Shown here: piece by piece, positions 1-9,202 of the stretch
Layout of the letters: every line of letters starts with the position of its first letter
Position numbering within the stretch: position 1 is the stretch's first letter
Source: an uncultured Roseiflexaceae bacterium
GTDB lineage: Bacteria > Chloroflexota > Chloroflexia > Chloroflexales > Roseiflexaceae
Direction of reading: 5' to 3'
DNA: 33,754 nt
Assembly: GCA_903889425.1 (NCBI GenBank)
Contig: CAISXI010000233.1
Coordinates: 1 to 33,754, forward strand
Translations under genes and position numbers: made by a program
Notes under the pieces: generated by a model
Seen by the model: the letters and a program-made list of their open reading frames with translations, nothing else
Database searches by the model: none
What the model was told of the DNA's origin: nothing

Positions 1-1
1 C

Positions 2-490
2 GATACGGCGATTCGCGCTATCGCACTCACCCCACACGCGACGCTCCAGATTGCGGGTGACGGCGAACAGCGGCAGGCATTAGAAGCGCTTGTATCCGAA
101 TTACATCTTGAAGCACGCGTTACCTTCCTTGGGTCAGTACCACGACATACCTTGCCGGCAATTATGCACCAGTGTAATGTACTCGTGGCAACGAGTTATG
201 CCAGCGAAACATTTGGAATTGGGCTGGTCGAGGCCCAAGCATGTGGACTACCAGTGATTGCTTCGCGCTTTGGTGGCTTCGTTGAAGTTGTCGCCGCAGG
301 CGTCACGGGGCGCTTCTTTGCACCCAAAGATGCCACTGACCTCGCCGCCCAGTTCCAGTTTTTGATAGAAAACCCGGCAGTGCGCCAACAATACGCCACC
401 GCTGCCCCTACATGGGCGGCGCAATTTGCTTGGCCAGCAGTCACCGATCGCGTTACGCAGGCCTATACTGCGGCACTACAACGAGGGTAA
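2..490 (+). CDS. GT4-family glycosyltransferase, C-terminal part (5' end outside window)
   Basis: Frame 2 is open from base 2 (DTAIRAIALTPHATLQIAGDGEQRQALE...), continuing into 'SYASETFGIGLVEAQACGLPVIASRFGGFVEVV', the typical GT-B/GT4 nucleotide-sugar binding motif (E-x7-E type). Confidence 0.88.
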   Translation, partial: DTAIRAIALTPHATLQIAGDGEQRQALEALVSELHLEARVTFLGSVPRHTLPAIMHQCNVLVATSYASETFGIGLVEAQACGLPVIASRFGGFVEVVAAGVTGRFFAPKDATDLAAQFQFLIENPAVRQQYATAAPTWAAQFAWPAVTDRVTQAYTAALQRG

Positions 491-495
491 CACCG

Positions 496-1698
496 ATGCA
501 CATTTTGATTATTTCGACTTATGGATTTGACCCACACTTTCCTAGTCGACCAGAATTCCTGTTGGCGCGCACCCTTGCGGCCCTAGGGCACCGCGTGAGC
601 GCCGTGGAATACCATCATAATCCCAAGCAACCGCGCCAAGAATCATATAGCGAAAATCTCACCATTTACCGTTGTGGCACCTTTGGTTTTTTTTCACGTG
701 ATTTGTGGCAACTTGCGCAGACGTTGCCTACTCCAGATATTGTGCATGTGCATCATTTACGACACCTGTTAGCCTTTCAGGCCCAAATCCACTGGCGCAA
801 AAAAGTACCGATGGTACTGACGCCCCACGGAATTTTGCACGATGGAGATCTAGTCGTCGACCGTGAACGGCCACTCGAGCACCCCTTACGCCCTGAGCGG
901 TTACTGATGACCGGCGCACAATTACGGGCTGCGATTATGCGTGGAGCCCATCCCCGCCGTAGCGTCCGCAATTATTTGATTCATGCACCATTACATGGCT
1001 ACCACGGCATCATGGCGCTGTCACAACACGAAAAAGAAGTATTGGTAGGCTTACATGTTCCCGCCGCACACATAACCGTCGTACCAAATGCGGTCGAACT
1101 GCAACAATACATCGACGCACCGAGTCGCCCTCGACACGCCCAACCAACGATCTTGTTTATTGGGCAGTTGGTACCACGCAAAGGGTGGGATTTGGCCGTG
1201 CGGGCATTGCCGCTCATTGCCGCGTCGATTCCCGATATTCGCATGGTGATGGTCACGCACAATACGAGTCAGCAGAGTGAATTCGCGGCGCTGGCAAATA
1301 GTTTGGGCGTAACCGCGCGGATTACATTGCTCACGAGTGTTGATGAAGCCCAAAAAATCCAATTGCTCCACTCAGCACATCTGCTCCTTGCCCCAAGTCG
1401 CTACGAAGGCTTTGGAATACCCCCGATCGAAGCCATGGCCGCCCATTGCCCTGTGGTCACGACCGATTGTGCTGCGGGCAATGAAATCGTCCACCACGAA
1501 AAAACAGGATTACTCGTAGCCTATGATGATGTGGCGGGCTATGCCGCAGCCGCCGTACGCATACTCCAAGACGATACGCTACGGAAACAACTCGTACAGG
1601 CTGGTTATGACCATGTCATGCAAGATTACACTCCGATTACGGTTGCCAATCAATCGCTCAGATATTACCAACAACGCATCGCCGAATTTCACAAATAA
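496..1698 (+). CDS. GT4-family glycosyltransferase
   Basis: ATG at 496 (MHILIISTYGFDPHFPSRPEF...) is a better start than 412, which would overlap the previous gene. Contains 'PTILFIGQLVPRKGWDLAVRALP' and 'APSRYEGFGIPPIEAMAAHCPVVTTDCAAGNEIV'. Confidence 0.9.
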   Translation: MHILIISTYGFDPHFPSRPEFLLARTLAALGHRVSAVEYHHNPKQPRQESYSENLTIYRCGTFGFFSRDLWQLAQTLPTPDIVHVHHLRHLLAFQAQIHWRKKVPMVLTPHGILHDGDLVVDRERPLEHPLRPERLLMTGAQLRAAIMRGAHPRRSVRNYLIHAPLHGYHGIMALSQHEKEVLVGLHVPAAHITVVPNAVELQQYIDAPSRPRHAQPTILFIGQLVPRKGWDLAVRALPLIAASIPDIRMVMVTHNTSQQSEFAALANSLGVTARITLLTSVDEAQKIQLLHSAHLLLAPSRYEGFGIPPIEAMAAHCPVVTTDCAAGNEIVHHEKTGLLVAYDDVAGYAAAAVRILQDDTLRKQLVQAGYDHVMQDYTPITVANQSLRYYQQRIAEFHK

Positions 1699-1742
1699 AA
1701 AATCCATGTTATACTATCATCAGTAGTATTACAAGGATTGAT

Positions 1743-2966
1743 ATGCGGATACTCTACTGCATACCGCGGTACGATGCCGATGCCGTGGGAAATCTGATGC
1801 ATACCGAGGTGATTGCCCACTGGAATCAACAGGGGATTAACACCGAAGTCGCATCGCTCTCATCGCGCGTCACCACCACCACCACATTCAGCATGGATGA
1901 CGTCGTTGTTCATCATATCCCTACTGCCACATCACTCATCGACAAAGTGATGAATCGGGTATTGGGATGGGTGACTGGTTATCCCTATTTGTTTGGCGCA
2001 TGGCGCGGGTTTCGCCAGCATCTACGCCAGCAACAGTACGATTTATTACACGTCGAAACATCATTCCCACTCGGGTTAATTACCTTGTTGGCTCGTCCTG
2101 CATCCACGCGGGTAGCGGTGACATTACCCGGCGCCGATGTAATGGCGGTACCGGCGTATGATTACGGGTACGCCCGCAATTGGTTTGTGCGCCAGGCGGT
2201 GCGCTGGGTGATGCAACGGGCTGATTTGGTACGCGCTGATTCACGCCAAATCGCCATCCTTGCCAAAGAAACGTACGGGGCTCCACCAGCCAACGTGGTA
2301 GCGATTCCCTACAATATTACTGAACCAACATACCCACCGGTAGGCATGCACATGATGACATTCCGCCAGGAGTCACGGGCAACGATTACCGCGCGTCATG
2401 GCTGGAATCCCAATTCCACATTAATCCTCAGCCTAAATCGATTACATCCATTCAAAGGTATTGAATATCTCGTCGAAGCCCTGCCGCAACTAGTAGCCGC
2501 AGGGGTGGATGCGCATGCCATCATTGTAGGTGGCAATCGCAAAACTGCCCGCTTTGGTGATTACGGTGCCTATTTGACCCAACGAGCTGAGGCGCTAGGG
2601 GTCGCAGACCGCGTGCATCAAATCGGCGGAGTCCCCCACCACCAAGCCGCCGAATACATGGCGGGGTGCGACATTGCAGTTATTCCATCAATAGCAGAAT
2701 CGTTTAGCCGTGTGGTTATCGAAGCAACGGCAGTAGGTACCCCCCCCGTCGTCACCCGCACGACAGGGGCTAGTGATTATGTCAAAGATGCAGATTGTGG
2801 TGAGGTCGTCGATCCCCAAAGCGCGCAATCACTGGCCGACGGTATTCAACGGGCATTGAGCCGCCATAGCGAATTACAATCCCGTTGTGCCGCCTTTGCA
2901 GAACTATTTCGGGGAACAGTGATTGCCGATGAACTCACGGCGACCTACAAGGCGCACGGACTATGA
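1743..2966 (+). CDS. GT4-family glycosyltransferase
   Basis: 407-aa ORF with AAGGA upstream of the ATG; 'LILSLNRLHPFKGIEYLVEALPQLV' and 'IPSIAESFSRVVIEATAVGTPPVVT' motifs. Confidence 0.88.
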   Translation: MRILYCIPRYDADAVGNLMHTEVIAHWNQQGINTEVASLSSRVTTTTTFSMDDVVVHHIPTATSLIDKVMNRVLGWVTGYPYLFGAWRGFRQHLRQQQYDLLHVETSFPLGLITLLARPASTRVAVTLPGADVMAVPAYDYGYARNWFVRQAVRWVMQRADLVRADSRQIAILAKETYGAPPANVVAIPYNITEPTYPPVGMHMMTFRQESRATITARHGWNPNSTLILSLNRLHPFKGIEYLVEALPQLVAAGVDAHAIIVGGNRKTARFGDYGAYLTQRAEALGVADRVHQIGGVPHHQAAEYMAGCDIAVIPSIAESFSRVVIEATAVGTPPVVTRTTGASDYVKDADCGEVVDPQSAQSLADGIQRALSRHSELQSRCAAFAELFRGTVIADELTATYKAHGL

Positions 2967-4177
2967 GCAACACGCAACCAACAATTTATTATGTGGCCTA
3001 CCCAACGAGTCTGACCTTGGCGTCGGCGAATGCGGTACAAACATATTCGACCTTGCGCGAACTCAAAGCATTGGTACCACAAACGCAGATTTTCATCCCA
3101 CGTATGACACGCGAGGCAAATCCATTTGATGCCCTCGGCGTCAATTATTTGCCCCGTATCGGGATTGGACGGTTATCACGACTCTATAAATCAACGTTGT
3201 GGTACTACATCGAGCGAAGTGTATTTGCATGGCTGGTGCTCATCATCATGGCCTGGCGTCATTGGCGCGGTCAACAAATTGATGTGGTCTATGTGCGTGA
3301 GATTATCTGTGCCTACTGGATGGCTCGTCTTGCCCCACGGTGGTGTGGCGCACGGGTGGTGTATGAAGTCCATCACCTCGAAACCACCAATCATTCGCGC
3401 CCCAAAGAATCATGGGCTACCGGTATCATCCAAGCCCTCGATGACACCACAATCCGCAAGCCAGCCCGGTTAGTGTCGCTCACCCGGGCCTTTCGTGATC
3501 TTTTGGCGCAACAGCAGCGCCGCGTAGCGAGCGACGTTGATATTTTGCCTGATGCCTACAATGAAGCCCTCTATTATCCGCGGGATCAACAGGCTGCCCG
3601 TCAAAAACTCGGCATTACCCATACTGGGGTCATCATCACATACGCAGGATTAACGTTTGCCTACCGGCGCTTGGATTTGTTGGTGACGGCATTTGCCCAG
3701 CTCGACCCCCAACAAAAAAATCGCACCCAGCTGTACTTTGTGGGAGGCAGACCCCAAGAAGTACGTGAGCTTCGTCAGCTTGTGACCCAACACCAACTCG
3801 ACACATATGTCACGTTTGTGGGGGTCGTACCACAAACAACCGTGGCTGATTATTTGGTGGCCAGTGATATTTTGGCGATACCCGATACCGTCACCGATGA
3901 GACCGCATCGCCGTTGAAGTTGTTTGAATATATGGCCACAGGACGCGCCGTAATCTGCCCCGAAATGGCGTCGCTCCGCGAAATCATTGGTGCCGATGGC
4001 GCATGTACATTTGTACGTGGTGAGGTGGATTCACTGACCACCCACCTCGATACGTTAATTAGCAACCCCACACTGCGGCAACAATATGCCGACGCAGGCA
4101 TCACAGCTGTTGCCCCTTACACCTATCGAAATCGCGCTACAGAGCTCGTTGCAATTTGTATGCGGGCTCGGAACTGA
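2963..4177 (+). CDS. GT4-family glycosyltransferase
   Basis: 404-aa ORF overlapping the upstream stop codon (ATGA); 'VIITYAGLTFAYRRLDLLVTAFAQL' and 'PLKLFEYMATGRAVICPEMASLREII' motifs. Confidence 0.85.
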   Translation: MSNTQPTIYYVAYPTSLTLASANAVQTYSTLRELKALVPQTQIFIPRMTREANPFDALGVNYLPRIGIGRLSRLYKSTLWYYIERSVFAWLVLIIMAWRHWRGQQIDVVYVREIICAYWMARLAPRWCGARVVYEVHHLETTNHSRPKESWATGIIQALDDTTIRKPARLVSLTRAFRDLLAQQQRRVASDVDILPDAYNEALYYPRDQQAARQKLGITHTGVIITYAGLTFAYRRLDLLVTAFAQLDPQQKNRTQLYFVGGRPQEVRELRQLVTQHQLDTYVTFVGVVPQTTVADYLVASDILAIPDTVTDETASPLKLFEYMATGRAVICPEMASLREIIGADGACTFVRGEVDSLTTHLDTLISNPTLRQQYADAGITAVAPYTYRNRATELVAICMRARN

Positions 4178-4182
4178 GGGTC

Positions 4183-4989
4183 ATGATGACGTCAAATACG
4201 CCAAATTTGCACAATGACGCGGTCAAAATTGTCGATGCCTACAAAACATTGCAACCAGACAACAAACCCGAATACTTCCGCTACCACCGCTATCGGTTTG
4301 TGTCGTTACTCGAGACCGTCATGCACTTACCAGGCAAACGCGTACTCGAGATTGGGGTGAACCCTGGGCAATTCACCGAAATGCTCGTCCAAGCCGGCTA
4401 CCAGGTAAGTGGTACAGATTTATTCCCCGAACACCGCGCGGATTTTTGGCAGCGCTTGAATGTCGACGTGCAGCGTTGGAATATCGACAGCGAAGATCCA
4501 CCCTACGAGCCTGCGCAATTCGATGTTATTCTTTTTTCGGAAGTCATCGAACACCTCGCACATCCACCACTCGAAGCGCTGGAAGCATTCTATACACTGC
4601 TGGCCCCAGGTGGACATTTGGTGATTAGTACACCCAATCAGTTTTATTTCAAAAGTCGGCTACGGACATTGTTTGATATTGTGCTTAGCCGGCCATTTGA
4701 TCACGATGAAGAATTCACGCGTTGGGCATTGTTGCGGCGCGAAGCACGCTATTACACGCATAGTCGGCTGTTCAGCATGCAACAACTAGCCTGGCTGGCC
4801 CAAGAGTCGCACTACATCGTTACTCAAAAAACGTATTGTAGTGCCTATGAGCCCGTAGGACTCGAACGCGGACGCTTTAGCAAAGCGCCCCACCGTTGGC
4901 TTGCCAAAGCGTTGATTGCACTCGTCACCACAATATTCCCAGCGAGTCGCTCAATGTTATTAATAGTACTCCAACGCCCCACGCATTGA
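4183..4989 (+). CDS. class I SAM-dependent methyltransferase
   Basis: 'RVLEIGVNPGQFTEMLVQAGYQVSGTDLFPE' (SAM-binding motif I) and 'FDVILFSEVIEHLAHPPLEALEAFYTLLAPGGHLVISTPN'. The exact start (4156, 4183 or 4186) is uncertain. Confidence 0.85.
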   Translation: MMTSNTPNLHNDAVKIVDAYKTLQPDNKPEYFRYHRYRFVSLLETVMHLPGKRVLEIGVNPGQFTEMLVQAGYQVSGTDLFPEHRADFWQRLNVDVQRWNIDSEDPPYEPAQFDVILFSEVIEHLAHPPLEALEAFYTLLAPGGHLVISTPNQFYFKSRLRTLFDIVLSRPFDHDEEFTRWALLRREARYYTHSRLFSMQQLAWLAQESHYIVTQKTYCSAYEPVGLERGRFSKAPHRWLAKALIALVTTIFPASRSMLLIVLQRPTH

Positions 4990-5053
4990 ACAAATTAGCA
5001 CAATAATCCGTCTATATCATAACGACATCAGTCAATACTCATAGAACTCAAAT

Positions 5054-5081
5054 ATGACAATGATTAGTAATAACTTATGAT
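5054..5081 (+). promoter_or_regulatory. putative SigA-type promoter ATGACA-N16-TATGAT
   Basis: Hexamers at 5054-5059 and 5076-5081 lie about 29 nt before the ATG at 5110, which has a GAGGA-type ribosome-binding site. Confidence 0.4.
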
Positions 5082-5109
5082 AGGCATTAGGAAGAGCGAG
5101 GAACATCAT

Positions 5110-7524
5110 ATGCAACACTTTATACTTAGAATTTGTAGTTTACTGTTGATTATTTCATCGTTTGGGATTATCAAACCCCAAACTGCACATGCGGCAAGTG
5201 ACTTGACGAGACGTACATTGTGCCGACTAAATACGAGTTTAGTCGTGTGGGGCGGTGGTTCTGCGATTCACCCCAATGGCCTAATGTACGTTGCCAAAAG
5301 TATTTCGCCGTATAGTACGCTTTCAAGCAAATCATACATCGCAATATTTGCAATTGATCCCGAATCTGCTGGTACAGTAGATAATTCGGGTTCACAAACA
5401 TGTAATGTGGTCGGCGTATACAACGATACATCAGACAACTATACGCGGTATTCAGCACTTTTGAACCCATCTGTACTGGCCAGTGATTCGCAAGGAAATT
5501 TGTACGCGGGTAGAGGTTCGGCACGTGCTTACCGGATACTTTACATCCCTGCGTCAGCAACTGTATCTGCACCATTCGCAGGATTAGTAACAAAAAGCGT
5601 CATTTATGATGTGACCAAAGACTCATACACTTATTCAGCCCTCGGCGTAACCGATGATTATGCAGTCGTTAGCATGTCTGGGTGGAATGCCGGAGAATCA
5701 TTTGACGTACGGTATGGGATTGTACCAACAGAAACAATAAAAGGCAGTGGACCACTAGTTATCAATACTGTCTCATGGCAATCTTTAGGGTCAGGGAACG
5801 GCGCATTGGATTCATTTGTTGGTATGCCGAATGGGAAATTCTTTCTATCGGCAAACCTTGTCAGAAGCGGTACGTTTGTTATTGCTGCGGCATTTTTAAA
5901 TCCCTCCACGAGAGCCTTAACCAATGCATTTAATCCGGCATTAAGTGGGGTAGGGCTTGTAGATTGTCGCCCAGCATCAGGACTTACGTTTACCTCAATT
6001 TATGGGTGTTCGGCACCATCTGCCGCAATGGGAGCAGACGACAATTTATATTTTACCGCCCATTTGATTGAACGCAGTGGCCCTAGACGTGCGAACGTTG
6101 CGTGGCGCTACAATATCGCGACAAACGAATGGAAAGGGCTCGGAAATTTAGCAAAACCAACATTAATTACCCCGCTCAACGATCTCGAAGCGTATGGTGG
6201 CACGGAAATCACCGCCGATGCCGATGGCAATGTGGTGGCAGCAATGAATGGCGAATTCGGCATTAAAACCACAAAACTTGCATTGTTATACAATGGCGTT
6301 TGGTCAGTGGGGAATCCAAATTATACATCACCTGCATTTGGACGACCAAACGTCGAACTAATTACCGTTGATGGTGACCCACGTGTTAGTTTCATTTATG
6401 TAATCATGGGTGGAACTTCAAATTCGATGTGGTGGGCCACCTATAGTGCACCACTCAATGTGGTGTCATCACGTTGTAAAGCCAATGTCGTCGTTGAAGG
6501 TAGTGCATATTTTGTCAAAAATTCAAGTGTATCCGGAACCATTTATACAGCCGCTACATGTAATGCAACACGGTATGTCGCCGTTGCATCAAACAGCGCA
6601 ACACCGCCTGCAACACCGAACTCAAGTGATATCAAAACATTTTCAAAAGACAATGGTAATTTTTCAGTCAGTGGACTAGTATCAGGAATAAATTATATCC
6701 ATGTACGAATGTACGATTCAAGTGGCCCACTCGAGAGCTGGGTGACGAATAGCGTATATGTTGATACAAACAGCACAGTCGAAGCGACCGTAGCCCTCAA
6801 TAACGGCAACAACATTCCTAATTACAAAGATTCGTGGAACATGCGGGCTGCATCATACACGGACAGCGGATACACACGAAGTGCAATAGGTTCATTAAAT
6901 ATCACAGGAGTTACCGATCCATCGGGATTGGCATCATATGCGATTAATGATCAACCAGCCGTTGCATTTGATTCAAACAATATTAACCAACCAATACCGG
7001 TGAATTTCAATAGCATTACGAGCACCGTTGGGATTTCGTTGACACTGACCGATGGTGCCGGCAATACCGAAATCCGGGGAATTCGCCCACTGACGTATGA
7101 TGTCGAACCACCGAGTATTTCAGTTGACCCAACTCCCACGTTCACCGCCACAACAGGCGTATTTAGTGGCACAATTGGGCTGACCGGTGGTACGATTACT
7201 GACGACCTTTATGCTGCGAGTGGTCGCCAATATTGGGGCGTTTGGGTAGCCAATGCCAAGTGTGTAGGTGATGTAGTGGGCGGATGTCCTACTGCTACCG
7301 ACAGTCAACTCCGCTGGGGTGCAGTGCCAGTTAGCGATCCCACATCCATACCTTGGAATTTACTCCACGGTGTAAATCAAGCACCAAGCAGTGGATTGTA
7401 CCGTACCTATATCCGTGTGTTGGATGGTGCAGGGAATGCCAGTACCACAGCGGTAACAGTCGACACTACCGTCACCATGACCGAAACCAAGATATACATG
7501 CCGCTCAACTTTAGCCAACGGTAG
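5110..7524 (+). CDS. secreted protein of unknown function with Ig-like/cadherin-like segments near the C-terminus
   Basis: Start at M12 of the supplied ORF gives a clear signal peptide (MQHFILRICSLLLIISSFGIIKPQTAHAA). Segments such as 'ITGVTDPSGLASYAINDQP', 'LTDGAGNTEIRGIRPLTYDVEPPSISVDPTPTF' and 'LDGAGNASTTAVTVDT' resemble bacterial Ig-like modules. C-terminus is TKIYMPLNFSQR. Confidence 0.75.
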   Translation: MQHFILRICSLLLIISSFGIIKPQTAHAASDLTRRTLCRLNTSLVVWGGGSAIHPNGLMYVAKSISPYSTLSSKSYIAIFAIDPESAGTVDNSGSQTCNVVGVYNDTSDNYTRYSALLNPSVLASDSQGNLYAGRGSARAYRILYIPASATVSAPFAGLVTKSVIYDVTKDSYTYSALGVTDDYAVVSMSGWNAGESFDVRYGIVPTETIKGSGPLVINTVSWQSLGSGNGALDSFVGMPNGKFFLSANLVRSGTFVIAAAFLNPSTRALTNAFNPALSGVGLVDCRPASGLTFTSIYGCSAPSAAMGADDNLYFTAHLIERSGPRRANVAWRYNIATNEWKGLGNLAKPTLITPLNDLEAYGGTEITADADGNVVAAMNGEFGIKTTKLALLYNGVWSVGNPNYTSPAFGRPNVELITVDGDPRVSFIYVIMGGTSNSMWWATYSAPLNVVSSRCKANVVVEGSAYFVKNSSVSGTIYTAATCNATRYVAVASNSATPPATPNSSDIKTFSKDNGNFSVSGLVSGINYIHVRMYDSSGPLESWVTNSVYVDTNSTVEATVALNNGNNIPNYKDSWNMRAASYTDSGYTRSAIGSLNITGVTDPSGLASYAINDQPAVAFDSNNINQPIPVNFNSITSTVGISLTLTDGAGNTEIRGIRPLTYDVEPPSISVDPTPTFTATTGVFSGTIGLTGGTITDDLYAASGRQYWGVWVANAKCVGDVVGGCPTATDSQLRWGAVPVSDPTSIPWNLLHGVNQAPSSGLYRTYIRVLDGAGNASTTAVTVDTTVTMTETKIYMPLNFSQR

Positions 7525-7530
7525 CAGTCA

Positions 7531-9006
7531 ATGTGGAATCGGTTACGCAATTATTATCACAGAGACGCCGGGCAGATTCTGCTCGGCGTCCTCATGCTCA
7601 TTTGCTTGGCTGGCGCACTGCCGCGCGTCTACGCCACTGATGAGGTTCAGTATTATGCCTGGTTACGGTCGGCATGGTTTGATCACGACGTCAACTTCGC
7701 CAACGAATATACCCGTTTTGCCAGCATGAACCCTCAAGCCGGCATCGACAAAAGTCTCTTGATGCCTAATCGCATCCGACCATTAACCGGACTCTACGGC
7801 AACATTGCGCCGATTGGGAGCGCGCTACTTTGGGCGCCGTGGTTTGTCGCAGCCGATGTGGGGCTCCACAGCATGCATGCAGTCGGTCTGGCCAAAAACA
7901 TCCCTGCCGACGGCTATAGCTGGCCATATCAACGGGCAGTCTGTTATGCGTCGGCAATTTATGCCATGCTGGGAATTTTGATTATCCGTCAGCTAGCCCA
8001 AACCTGGACCAGTCGTTGGAGTAGTACACTCGCAACGTTTGGTATCTGGTTGGCAACACCACTCATCTATTACATGACGATTCAAATGCCATTTGCGCAC
8101 GCCAATGGTTTTTTTGTGACCTGTTGTTTTGTCTGGTGTTGGTGGCAGACCATCCTGACGCCCCAGCGCATGTCACGCTGGGTATTGCTGGGTATCAGTG
8201 CCGGCTTGTTGTATATGGTGCGCGAACAATTAATTTTGTTGCTGATAATGCCGGCAATGAGTGTCGGGTATATCGCCTGGAATGCACTGTGCGCCCGCCA
8301 ATTCACTCCATTGCGGCCATATGTCGCCCCAATTATCGTATGCGCGCTCGTCGCCGGATTCACCGTGGCGCCGCAGTTTTTGGCATATACACTGGTCAAT
8401 GGCGTCGCCAAACCAGCCAGCGAAGTATCGAGCAAACTCAATCTGTGTAGCCCACATGCCATCGATACATTGATTGACTTTGACCCTTCCCCTGAGCCCA
8501 TCTGCAATGTGGGCAAAGAACCCGTCAGCATCACGGCGTGGAGTCGGGGGGCGTTGGTGTGGAGTCCGATTTTGTTGCCGGCGATAATCGGGTTAATCGG
8601 GTTGGCGCGACGCCACCCTCGTGCTGGTGCGCCAATGCTGGTGGCGTTTTTGTTACAAGTATGGTTGAACGGCGCATTTGGGACGACGTGGCATCTGAGT
8701 GGTGCTTTCGGGTTTCGCCGATTTGTTGAATGCTCACCGTTTTTTATATGTGGCTTGGCGTTTTTGTTGGATTACCTCAAAACGCGCATTCATCCCCGCG
8801 TATTAATTGCCGGTGTGGTTGCATTGATTGTGTGGAATATGGGATTAATCGTCAACGCCACCTTGTTTAATTCGCTGACGCACATCCGACGCGGCTTGAC
8901 GTGGCCCGATGTATGGTATTGGCAATGGGAATTGCCGATGCGTATGTGGCAAAAGGGCGCTGACTTGTTTGATCGCTGTCGTGTCATCAAAAATAGTTGT
9001 CAATAA
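7531..9006 (+). CDS. polytopic membrane protein, possibly GT39/GT-C-like glycosyltransferase
   Basis: 491 aa with many hydrophobic segments and an N-terminal 'YATDEVQYYAWLRSAWFDHDVNFANEYT' acidic loop reminiscent of GT-C enzymes; starts 6 nt after the previous stop. Confidence 0.6.
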   Translation: MWNRLRNYYHRDAGQILLGVLMLICLAGALPRVYATDEVQYYAWLRSAWFDHDVNFANEYTRFASMNPQAGIDKSLLMPNRIRPLTGLYGNIAPIGSALLWAPWFVAADVGLHSMHAVGLAKNIPADGYSWPYQRAVCYASAIYAMLGILIIRQLAQTWTSRWSSTLATFGIWLATPLIYYMTIQMPFAHANGFFVTCCFVWCWWQTILTPQRMSRWVLLGISAGLLYMVREQLILLLIMPAMSVGYIAWNALCARQFTPLRPYVAPIIVCALVAGFTVAPQFLAYTLVNGVAKPASEVSSKLNLCSPHAIDTLIDFDPSPEPICNVGKEPVSITAWSRGALVWSPILLPAIIGLIGLARRHPRAGAPMLVAFLLQVWLNGAFGTTWHLSGAFGFRRFVECSPFFICGLAFLLDYLKTRIHPRVLIAGVVALIVWNMGLIVNATLFNSLTHIRRGLTWPDVWYWQWELPMRMWQKGADLFDRCRVIKNSCQ

Positions 9007-9042
9007 CGGCATAAATCGGCGCTCGCAATTGAGGGCGTCGAT

Positions 9043-9072
9043 TTGCCAAACAGGGTTATTACGTGCTAGGAT
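9043..9072 (+). promoter_or_regulatory. putative tRNA promoter TTGCCA-N18-TAGGAT
   Basis: Hexamers at 9043-9048 and 9067-9072, ending 10 nt before the tRNA 5' end. Confidence 0.4.
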
Positions 9073-9081
9073 TATATATAC

Positions 9082-9156
9082 GGGCCGATAGCTCAATGGC
9101 AGAGCACGTCGCTCATAACGACTTGGTTACAGGTTCGAATCCCGTTCGGCCCACCA
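9082..9156 (+). tRNA. tRNA with CAT anticodon, most likely elongator tRNA-Met
   Basis: GGGCCGA/TCGGCCC 7-bp acceptor stem, GCTC/GAGC D-stem, anticodon loop CTCATAA (CAT at 9114-9116), T-arm ACAGG-TTCGAAT-CCCGT, encoded CCA at 9154-9156. The T-arm matches that of E. coli elongator tRNA-Met as I recall it. tRNA-Ile2(CAT) cannot be formally excluded. Confidence 0.92.
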
Positions 9157-9163
9157 CTTCCCC

Positions 9164-9202
9164 GCAAACCCACTGCGACATTAAGCGTCACAGTGGGTTT
9201 GC
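9164..9202. terminator. 12-bp perfect inverted repeat, possible shared terminator
   Basis: GCAAACCCACTG (9164-9175) and CAGTGGGTTTGC (9191-9202) are exact reverse complements. They sit just after the tRNA and overlap the last codons and stop of the minus-strand ORF. No strong T tract. Confidence 0.45.

Noticed and set aside
9082-9202. tRNA-adjacent integrative element (attachment site)
   Set aside because: No integrase gene and no second copy of the tRNA 3' end was noticed in the window.
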